Below, one piece after another: positions 8,404 through 15,576 of a DNA stretch of 19,852 bases (the first letter of the stretch is position 1; every line of letters begins with the position of its first letter). The position numbers and the translations under genes are program-made. Location of the stretch: the NCBI GenBank assembly GCA_964642725.1, contig CAZXQG010000057.1, positions 1 through 19,852 of the forward strand, read 5' to 3'. The notes beneath the pieces were generated by a model that ran no database searches, was not told the DNA's origin, and saw only the letters and a list, made by a program, of their open reading frames with translations. Source of the stretch: JAGVPT01 sp964642725 (GTDB lineage Bacteria > Bacteroidota > Ignavibacteria > UBA10030 > UBA8401).

Positions 8404-9942
8404 ATGAAAACGCCCGGAACAATTCTTCGACTCTCGGCTATCATCCTCACCATTTTTACCTCAGAGTTATGTCCCTCACAAACGAAAATGGTTTTTAGCG
8501 TCCGATACTACGGCGCCAAAGGGGACGGCAAAACTATGGACGCTCCGGCAATCAATTCGGCGATCAACGCTGCAGCGGAAAACGGCGGCGGGACGGTCTA
8601 CTTTCCTGCGGGCGATTATCTCTCCGGTTCCATTCATTTGCAAAGCAATATCACGCTATACCTCGACAATGGCTGCACAATCATTGCCGTCTCCGAAAAT
8701 CCCGAATTGAACTATGACCAGGCTGAAAAAAGTATCAACGATATATATCAGGACTATGGACACAGTCATTGGCATAATGGATTGATCTGGGGTGATAGTC
8801 TTCACGACATATCGATCGTCGGCCCGGGCAAAATTTACGGCAAGGGCTTGATGAAAGATTGGGTGAAGGATGGCAAAACTGCGGACAAAACAATCAGCCT
8901 TTACAGATGCCGTAATGTAATCTTAAGAGATTTCACGATGTCCCACGGCGGATGGTTTGCGATCCTTGCTACCGGAGTTGACAATCTCACACTCGACAAT
9001 CTTAAAATAGATACAAACAGAGACGGCATCGATATCGATTGCTGCAAGAACGTGCGCGTTTCCAATCTGTCTGTTAACACGCCGTATGACGATGGAATTT
9101 GTTTAAAAAGTACTTTCGCGCTCGGTTATGCCCGTGCTACGGAAAATGTTACGATCACAAACTGTCAGCTCAGCGGTTATGATGAAGGAACAATGTTGGA
9201 CGGAACATATAAACGCTCCAATAATCCTGAATATGGTTACCATCCAACTGGAAGAATCAAGCTCGGCACAGAATCCAACGGCGGGTTCAAAAATATCACT
9301 ATCGCTAATTGCGTATTTGATTATTGCAGAGGATTAGCTCTCGAAACGGTCGACGGCGGACTTTTAGAAGATGTCGCCATCACCAATATTACGATGAGGG
9401 ATATCGTCAATGATCCGATCTTCCTGAGGCTCGGAGCAAGGATGCGCGGACCGGAAGGAACGCCCGCCGGTAAACTGAGAAGAGTTACGATAAGCAACGT
9501 TATCGTTTACAATGCCGACCAATCGTACGCGTGCACAATCGCGGGGTTGCCGGGACATCCAATCGAAAATATTCACCTAAACAATATCCGTGTCTTTTAT
9601 AAAGGCGGGGGCACTAAAGAGCAGGCGGCAAGAGAATTACCGGAGAATGAGAATAAATACCCCGAGCCGGGTATGTTCGGTGCGGCGGCGGCATACGGTC
9701 TGTTTGTTCGTCACGCAAAAGACATTACAATCAGTGATGTTGAATTCCATGTTTTGGAACCCGATTATCGGCCCGGTTTATTGTTTGACGATGTCGGGGG
9801 TCTTGACCTGCGAAATGTGACGATTCAACGAACGGATGACTCAAATGCTATTCTTCTAAAGAACGTTTCGGATTTTAATATACTTCAAAGCCGGGGTATT
9901 GAAGATCAGAAGATAGAGCTTGTAAAAGAAAAAAAATTTTAA
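8404..9942 (+). CDS. GH28 polygalacturonase / rhamnogalacturonan hydrolase-type enzyme, secreted
   Basis: Inverting glycosidase of family GH28, which cleaves alpha-galacturonic acid linkages in pectin or rhamnogalacturonan. The 512-residue protein starts with a signal peptide (about 1-26) and then the typical opening 'VRYYGAKGDGKTMDAPAINSAI' and 'GGGTVYFPAGDY'. The body is a right-handed beta-helix with many N-I/V-T-I/L repeats. The catalytic Asp motifs are present: NRDGID (Asp207, Asp210) and YDDGICLKS (Asp229, Asp230), as is RIK (residues 284-286). The usual G-H-G motif between them is replaced by G-Y-D-E-G (258-262), which points to a non-classical subfamily, possibly an exo- or rhamnogalacturonan-specific enzyme. 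aaagga lies about 10 bp before the ATG. The gene is bounded by repeat-bearing spacers on both sides and may be transcribed alone. Confidence 0.92.
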   Translation: MKTPGTILRLSAIILTIFTSELCPSQTKMVFSVRYYGAKGDGKTMDAPAINSAINAAAENGGGTVYFPAGDYLSGSIHLQSNITLYLDNGCTIIAVSENPELNYDQAEKSINDIYQDYGHSHWHNGLIWGDSLHDISIVGPGKIYGKGLMKDWVKDGKTADKTISLYRCRNVILRDFTMSHGGWFAILATGVDNLTLDNLKIDTNRDGIDIDCCKNVRVSNLSVNTPYDDGICLKSTFALGYARATENVTITNCQLSGYDEGTMLDGTYKRSNNPEYGYHPTGRIKLGTESNGGFKNITIANCVFDYCRGLALETVDGGLLEDVAITNITMRDIVNDPIFLRLGARMRGPEGTPAGKLRRVTISNVIVYNADQSYACTIAGLPGHPIENIHLNNIRVFYKGGGTKEQAARELPENENKYPEPGMFGAAAAYGLFVRHAKDITISDVEFHVLEPDYRPGLLFDDVGGLDLRNVTIQRTDDSNAILLKNVSDFNILQSRGIEDQKIELVKEKKF

Positions 9943-10245
9943 CGAGCGGAATAACAACGAAAGAGCAACAGTCTCTGTCTTTCTGAACGGAGCGAAGCGG
10001 AGTGAAGCGGAGTGAAGAATCCATGTCAACGCAGCAGCGAGAATCTACGAAGCTTCAGTGTCATAGATCCTTCTCCCGCCAAAAAACGGCGGGATCAGGA
10101 TGACATTTAGAGGTGAAGGACGCTGCTCAATCGTTGTCCATTCTGAACGGCGCGAAGCGGAGCTCCCTCAAGAGAATCTAAAGAGTTCACAGAGCAGACT
10201 CAAGAGGAACATACATTGCTATTCCAAAAATCGAAAGTGAGAACT
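9943..10245. repeat. Intergenic repeat element, second composite copy (no gene)
   Basis: No gene is seen in these 303 bp. A 'ttctgaacggagcgaagcgg' repeat starts at 9981 and contains a 10-bp near-duplication (units at 9991, 10001 and 10011). It continues through 'gcttcagtgtcatagatcc' (10052-10070), which matches 2457-2474 and 19834-19852. It ends in a cccgcc/ggcggg hairpin (10075-10093) followed by atcaggatgac. A second partial copy, 'ttctgaacggcgcgaagcgg', follows at 10141. An agagg at 10203-10207 precedes an in-frame TTG at 10216, an alternative start for the next gene. Confidence 0.8.
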
Positions 10246-13134
10246 ATGAAATCAAGAATTCTGTATGCAATCATTGTATTATCTTTGGTGATCCTTTGTT
10301 CAATGAATGGCCAACCTCAGACGCAATCCTCACCGCGAGAAAAACTGCTCATGGATTTCGGCTGGCGTTTTGCCCTCGGGCATGCCTACGACACGAAAAA
10401 GGATTTCGATAACGGCAGCGGTTACTTTTCGTACTTTGCAAAAACCGGGTACGGCGACGGAGCCGCAGCAAAGGATTTTGACGACCGCGGCTGGCGAGTT
10501 CTTGACGTGCCGCACGATTGGTGCGTTGAACTTCCATTCGACAGCCTCGGCGGCTACAGCCACGGGTACAAAGCGATAGGGCGCAATTTCCCGCAAAATA
10601 GCGTAGGATGGTACCGCAAGAAATTTTCCATACCGGAATCTGACCTCGGTAAACGCATTGTTGTCGAATTCGACGGAGTGTTCCGCAATTCAATCGTTTG
10701 GGTGAACGGTTTTTATCTTGGCACGGAACACAGCGGCTACGTCGGCTTCAGCTACGATATTTCCGATTATCTCAACTACGGCGGTGACAACGTTATTGCC
10801 GTGCGCGTGGACGCGACCATGGAAGAAGGCTGGTTCTACGAAGGAGCCGGCATCTACAGGCATGTTTGGCTTACAAAAGTCTCTCCCCTCCATGTCACCA
10901 AGGATGGTACTTTTGTGACAACTGATTTCGAAAAAAGTACCGCAGTTATTACGACGCGGACCGCTGTGAAAAATGAATCACTGAAAAATTCAACCTTCAC
11001 TATCGAAGAATCTATTGTTGATTCATCGGGCAAAACGGTTGCTTCCGGGTCCAGGAAAAATTTGACTCTCAAAGCCGGCAATCAGGAAGAATACATTAAT
11101 CGGTTCAAAGTTGCCAACCCAAAAGTATGGTCCATCGAAACTCCATATCTTCATAAATTGAAAACGGTACTTCGTTCCGGCGGAACAGTCGTTGATACAT
11201 ACGAAACCAATTTCGGCATCCGCACGGTTCGCTTTGACCCGAATGAAGGTTTCTTCCTTAACGGAAAGCATTTAAAAATAAAAGGAACTGCCGACCATCA
11301 GGATCATGCCGGGGTCGGCATCGCAGTTCCCGATGCGCTGCAGGAATTTCGAGTTAAACAACTAAAGGAAATGGGGAGCAACGCGATCCGAACGGCACAC
11401 AACCCGCCGGGACCGGAATTACTGGATGCATGCGACCGACTCGGCATGCTTGTGCTGGATGAGAACCGCTTAATGGGTATCAATCAGGAACATTTTGACT
11501 GCCTGGAGCGATTTATGAAGCGCGACAGGAATCATCCGAGTGTTGTCTTATGGTCGCTCGGCAATGAAGAGTGGGGTATTGAAAGCAACATTAAAGGAGC
11601 GCGCGTTGGAACTACTATGCAGGCGTTTGGACAGCGTTTTGATTCGTCGCGAGCATTTACGGCTGCAATCAGCGGCGGATGGGATAACGGCACCGGAATG
11701 GTGACTCAGGTGATGGGATATAATTACATTCTCCAGGGGAACATCGACGAACATCATAAAAAATTTCCCTGGCAGTCGGGCATCGGAACGGAAGAAAGCA
11801 ATACCGGCGGTACACGCGGCATTTATGTTTCCGACGATTCAAAAGCCCATATGGCTCCCACGACGCGCGAAAATGCCGGCACCGAGGCCGGATGGAAATT
11901 CTATTCTGCCCGGCCTTTTTTGTCCGGACTTTTCTATTGGACCGGCTTCGATTATCGGGGCGAAATGAATCCGTACGACTGGCCTGCCATCAGTTCTCAA
12001 TATGGAATTCTAGATCTATGCGGCTTCCCGAAAGATATTTCTTACTACTTGAGATCGTGGTGGGGAAGCAGCCCCGTGCTGCACATTGTTCCCGACTGGA
12101 ATTTGAAAGGTCATCCGGGACAGGAAACCAAAGTAACTGTCTACAGCAATTACGAACAGGTTGAACTGCTGCTAAACGATAAGAGCCTTGGCAAAAAAGA
12201 TATGCCAATCAACGGTCATTTGGAATGGGTAGTGAATTATCAGCCTGGTGTTTTGGCCGCCCGCGGTTACACGGCAAATAAAACAGTTTTGGAAAGTAAA
12301 ATTGATTCCTCCGGAAGTGCAGCGGCTCTTCAATTGATTTCCGATTACAGCAGTATCAAGGCTGACGGCGAAGATGTTTCGGTGATTACGGTGCAGGTTA
12401 CGGATCGTCAGGGCACGATCGTACCGAACGGCGATAACAAAATCAACTTCAGGGTAGATGGACCGGGAAAAATTATCGGAGTAGGCAACGGCGACCCATC
12501 GAGCCATGAGGCCGATAGATTTTTCGAATCAGTGAAGACTTCAAAAATTCAGAACCTGAAAGAATTGGCGGTGAATAATCTCACCAACCGTCCCGAGGTT
12601 GCTGCCGGATTCAATGACTCGACATGGAAACCCGCCTTGCGAAGCCTGCGAAGCGACGATTGGCGCGCCTATGTCGACACGCTGCTGGTCATCCGCGGAA
12701 CTTTTGAGCTGGCTGATCTCACAAATGAAACCGAAGTGAATCTCTTCACAAAGAGCATTGTTGAAAACCAGTCGATTTACGTCAACGGACATTTGCTCGC
12801 ATCGAACATCAAGCGCGATGCTCCAAACCAGGCGTTCCGGCTCGATCACAAAATAATAAAGTCCGGAAGAAATGAATACGCCGTTGTGGGACAGCGATTC
12901 AGAAAAACATATCAATGGGACGAACCGAATACCGATCCGGGCCTGGTCCAGGCGATCGCCCCTTCGCCCCAATGGAAACGGAGCGCATTCAACGGCCTGG
13001 CTCAGGTGATAGTGCAATCGACCAAACAACCGGGTGAGATTATACTAAAAGCTTCCGCGGAAGGATTACAACAAGCGGAGATAAAAATTCAAGCTCAACC
13101 GGCGGCTTTGCGATCAGCGGTTCCTGCACAGTAG
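10246..13134 (+). CDS. Large GH2 beta-galactosidase-type enzyme with inserted C-terminal module, secreted
   Basis: Second GH2 enzyme, 962 residues from the ATG at 10246. That start gives a proper signal peptide (MKSRILYAII...NG/QPQ); an upstream in-frame TTG at 10216 has an agagg site and would add ten residues. Domains: jelly-roll (about 30-215, with VPHDW, GWYRKKF, IVWVNG and GIYRHVWL), Ig-like (about 220-320) and TIM barrel (about 325-620) with acid/base Glu441 in WSLGNE and nucleophile Glu516 in GIGTEE. A DUF4982-like domain follows, then an Ig-like domain. That Ig-like domain is split: GNGDPSSHEAD (747-757) and RSAFNGLAQ (912-920) should be near neighbours but are separated by about 150 residues. 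The separating segment has a sugar-binding-domain look (SIYVNGHLLASN). The enzyme shares architecture with the GH2 at 4821 but is not its close duplicate; the substrate is unknown, probably a beta-galactoside. Confidence 0.9.
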   Translation: MKSRILYAIIVLSLVILCSMNGQPQTQSSPREKLLMDFGWRFALGHAYDTKKDFDNGSGYFSYFAKTGYGDGAAAKDFDDRGWRVLDVPHDWCVELPFDSLGGYSHGYKAIGRNFPQNSVGWYRKKFSIPESDLGKRIVVEFDGVFRNSIVWVNGFYLGTEHSGYVGFSYDISDYLNYGGDNVIAVRVDATMEEGWFYEGAGIYRHVWLTKVSPLHVTKDGTFVTTDFEKSTAVITTRTAVKNESLKNSTFTIEESIVDSSGKTVASGSRKNLTLKAGNQEEYINRFKVANPKVWSIETPYLHKLKTVLRSGGTVVDTYETNFGIRTVRFDPNEGFFLNGKHLKIKGTADHQDHAGVGIAVPDALQEFRVKQLKEMGSNAIRTAHNPPGPELLDACDRLGMLVLDENRLMGINQEHFDCLERFMKRDRNHPSVVLWSLGNEEWGIESNIKGARVGTTMQAFGQRFDSSRAFTAAISGGWDNGTGMVTQVMGYNYILQGNIDEHHKKFPWQSGIGTEESNTGGTRGIYVSDDSKAHMAPTTRENAGTEAGWKFYSARPFLSGLFYWTGFDYRGEMNPYDWPAISSQYGILDLCGFPKDISYYLRSWWGSSPVLHIVPDWNLKGHPGQETKVTVYSNYEQVELLLNDKSLGKKDMPINGHLEWVVNYQPGVLAARGYTANKTVLESKIDSSGSAAALQLISDYSSIKADGEDVSVITVQVTDRQGTIVPNGDNKINFRVDGPGKIIGVGNGDPSSHEADRFFESVKTSKIQNLKELAVNNLTNRPEVAAGFNDSTWKPALRSLRSDDWRAYVDTLLVIRGTFELADLTNETEVNLFTKSIVENQSIYVNGHLLASNIKRDAPNQAFRLDHKIIKSGRNEYAVVGQRFRKTYQWDEPNTDPGLVQAIAPSPQWKRSAFNGLAQVIVQSTKQPGEIILKASAEGLQQAEIKIQAQPAALRSAVPAQ

Positions 13135-13341
13135 TTCCTTGTGCGGATGCTATTGGCATGTTTTTGCGCTATTTACAGAATGTCGCACTGTTAGATGAAA
13201 CCAAAAATCAAATTCACGCAAAGACGCAAAGTCGCGAATTGAAACTAAAACAGAGTCTTCGCGCCTAAGCACCTTGGGAGAGCTATTTCTATACTCGTCT
13301 CAAATCCTAAAAAGTTGAAAACAGTCTTAATCTGAAAGGAG
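13135..13341. repeat. Intergenic repeat remnant of the 'cgcaaagacgcaaag' type
   Basis: A 207-bp spacer. 'ttcacgcaaagacgcaaag' at 13213-13231 continues to gtcgcgaa, and an imperfect inverted partner, cttcgcgcctaagc, lies at 13257-13270. The 6-bp core cgcgaa/ttcgcg pairs perfectly across a 19-base loop. The strong ribosome-binding site aaaggag (13335-13341) for the GH59 gene is at the right end. No gene is seen. Confidence 0.6.
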
Positions 13342-15426
13342 TTGACCATCAAAACGCATTTGTCCATCCTCAGTTTTTTGTACGCAAGGATATCTTTTCC
13401 TTCGATACTGTGCTGCGTAATAATGAGCCTGTATGGTATGACAATTCAATCTCAAACAATCACAATTGACGGAACTGCAGGCGGCAAACGCTTCGACGGA
13501 ATCGGCGCCGTCAGCGGAGGCGGAGCGACGTCGGTTTTATTAAAGGATTATCCGGAACCTCAACGGAGCCAGGTTTTGGATCTTCTGTTCAAGCCGAATT
13601 TTGGAGCCTCCATCTCGGCATTGTTGGTTGAAATTCCCGGCGACGGCAATTCAACCCAGGGTTCGGAACCAAGTCATATGCATTCGAGAGATGATGAGAA
13701 TTACAGCAGAGGTTACGAATGGTGGCTTATGAGCGAGGCTAGAAAAAGAAATCCTTCTATTATGCTGGATGCTAATGCCTGGGGATGTCCGAAGTGGATT
13801 GGCAACGGCAATTTCTGGTCGCAGGACATGTGCGATTATGACATGAAATGGATTAAGGGCCTGAAGAATGTTTACGGAATCGATTTGAATGCCATCGGCT
13901 GCCGCAACGAAAAGGGAGTCAACGAAGATTTCGTAAAAAAACTGCGGGCAACGCTCAACAGCAACGGTCTCTCCAACGTCAAGATCCATGCTTTTGACAA
14001 CTGGGGAAAAGGAAAATTCGACTGGTGCAAAGACATGAGAACAGATTCGGTCTTAAGAGCTGCGGTGGACATCATGGGCGCTCATACGATGAATGATCTG
14101 CCTGCACCGGCAGATGCCATAAAATTGAGCGAAGAGTTAGGTAAGCCAATCTGGAATTCGGAAGAACATGTTTACAAAAAGGGGTTTGACTGTGAAATCA
14201 GCCTGGTAGAATCATTCAACAAGAATTTTATCGAAAGCGGCGTGACCATGATCGTGAATTGGTTCCTGGTTGCTTCCACGTACAGCATAGAACCGTTTCC
14301 GGAAGACCCGGCCATGATGATTGCACGCGAGCCATGGAGCGGATATTATTATACACGGCCGGCGCTTTGGGGATATGCGCATTACGGACAGTTTTGCAAA
14401 GCCGGCTGGCACTATGTCAATGGGGCCTGCGGCAAACTCCCCGAAGGAGGAACGTTTGTCACGTTGAAATCCCCGGCCACTGATTATAGTATTATTGCCG
14501 AAACAAAGAATGCCAAAACAAATCAAAAAGTTTCCTTTAAGATTATTGGAGGCGTGTCCTCCGAAAGATTATGCGTATGGCGAAGCAATGCTCAGGAGCA
14601 GTTTGCCCGGCTGAATGATGTTACTCCTGTTGATGGCAAATTTGATATCCTCTTGGAACCTGAATCAATTTACTCGCTCTCCACAACCACAGGGCAGCAG
14701 AAAGGTTCGTTTGCCGAAGTTCCGGTTTCCAAACCGTTCCCATTCCCGTATTATGAAACATTTGATGAGTATGAAAACGCAAGTGCCTGGGGGTACCTGC
14801 CGCACTATACTGCCGATATAGCGGGAGGATTTGAAATTGCAGATCGCCCGGACAACAAAGGAAAATGTTTGCGCCAGGTTATTGGTGAAGGATCTCAAAG
14901 CTGGGCGCCCGAGTGGATGCCATACACCATCGTGGGCGACCGGAACTGGAAAGATTATGAAGTGCTTGCCGATGTTTCCCTCAATGCTGAAGGTTGGGCC
15001 GGTGTTATGGGCCGTGTCATAGGAACAGGAAGCGGCTACGGATGCAAGCCGGACGGGTATTTTATGAGCCTTTCTGCGGATGGCACGTGTTCGTTGTACC
15101 TTTCCAAACAGGATGAAAAAACTGAACCGGCCATCCTCCTGGCAACAGGAAAAGCATCGAACATTGCGCCAAACCAATGGCATACTCTGATGCTTGTTTT
15201 TTCCGGCTCAACGATAAGAGGATTTGTCGACAGAATTCCGATTCTGACCGCCACGGATTCCACTTTTTCTGAAGGCATGGCAGGTCTCGTTGCGGGGAGC
15301 GCGAACAAGGCAAAGAACATCGCACTGTTCGACAATCTCGTCGTACAATCTCCCGGGCAAACTCTTCCTATCCCGAGCGTTTTTTCAGAAAAGGTGCATC
15401 CCATGTACGAATCAATTAGAAAATAA
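13342..15426 (+). CDS. GH59 galactocerebrosidase-like beta-galactosidase, secreted
   Basis: Strong match, by recalled sequence, to family GH59, whose best known member is animal galactosylceramidase. Signature blocks are conserved: FDGIGAVSGGGATS, DYPEPQRSQ, LFKPNFGAS, EPSHMHSRDDENY, RGYEWWLM and EPWSGYYY. The acid/base is Glu190 in CRNEKG and the nucleophile Glu274 in WNSEEH, matching GALC Glu182 and Glu258. TIM barrel (about 40-350) and beta-sandwich are followed by a C-terminal lectin-like domain (about 480-680, with NWKDYEVLADV and ALFDNLVV), the same architecture as GALC. In a pectin-type locus the substrate is more likely a beta-galactoside of plant cell wall than a sphingolipid. Start problem: the TTG at 13342 is only 1 bp from the aaaggag site, whereas in-frame ATC at 13348, reading (M)KTHLSIL, has ideal spacing. 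No in-frame ATG occurs before 13423, which would remove the signal peptide. Confidence 0.92.
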   Translation: MTIKTHLSILSFLYARISFPSILCCVIMSLYGMTIQSQTITIDGTAGGKRFDGIGAVSGGGATSVLLKDYPEPQRSQVLDLLFKPNFGASISALLVEIPGDGNSTQGSEPSHMHSRDDENYSRGYEWWLMSEARKRNPSIMLDANAWGCPKWIGNGNFWSQDMCDYDMKWIKGLKNVYGIDLNAIGCRNEKGVNEDFVKKLRATLNSNGLSNVKIHAFDNWGKGKFDWCKDMRTDSVLRAAVDIMGAHTMNDLPAPADAIKLSEELGKPIWNSEEHVYKKGFDCEISLVESFNKNFIESGVTMIVNWFLVASTYSIEPFPEDPAMMIAREPWSGYYYTRPALWGYAHYGQFCKAGWHYVNGACGKLPEGGTFVTLKSPATDYSIIAETKNAKTNQKVSFKIIGGVSSERLCVWRSNAQEQFARLNDVTPVDGKFDILLEPESIYSLSTTTGQQKGSFAEVPVSKPFPFPYYETFDEYENASAWGYLPHYTADIAGGFEIADRPDNKGKCLRQVIGEGSQSWAPEWMPYTIVGDRNWKDYEVLADVSLNAEGWAGVMGRVIGTGSGYGCKPDGYFMSLSADGTCSLYLSKQDEKTEPAILLATGKASNIAPNQWHTLMLVFSGSTIRGFVDRIPILTATDSTFSEGMAGLVAGSANKAKNIALFDNLVVQSPGQTLPIPSVFSEKVHPMYESIRK

Positions 15427-15435
15427 CAACTCATG

Positions 15436-15514
15436 AAGATGCCGGACATCTTATCCAAACAAGCATGCAGATCTGAAAACTTGATAGAGTTAATTAACAA
15501 GATGTCCGACATCT
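15436..15514. repeat. Pair of palindromes forming a long inverted repeat
   Basis: Two near-identical sites, aagatgccggacatctt (15436-15452) and aagatgtccgacatct (15499-15514), flank a 46-bp centre. Each site is itself a palindrome around a single central base (the first with one mismatch), and the two also pair with each other at 15 of 16 positions. The arrangement suits a terminator-like stem for GH59, a dimeric-regulator operator pair for the gene at 15577, or a mobile short repeat. The sequence alone does not decide. Confidence 0.65.
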
Positions 15515-15576
15515 GACTGCGCCGTACTAATCAATCCAACCAATATCTGAACACACACATTAACTAATCGAGAACA

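Noticed and set aside
10246..10320. Lipoprotein signal for the second GH2 (VILC)
   Set aside because: The residue before the cysteine is Leu, not the small residue a lipobox needs; a standard cleavable signal peptide fits better.
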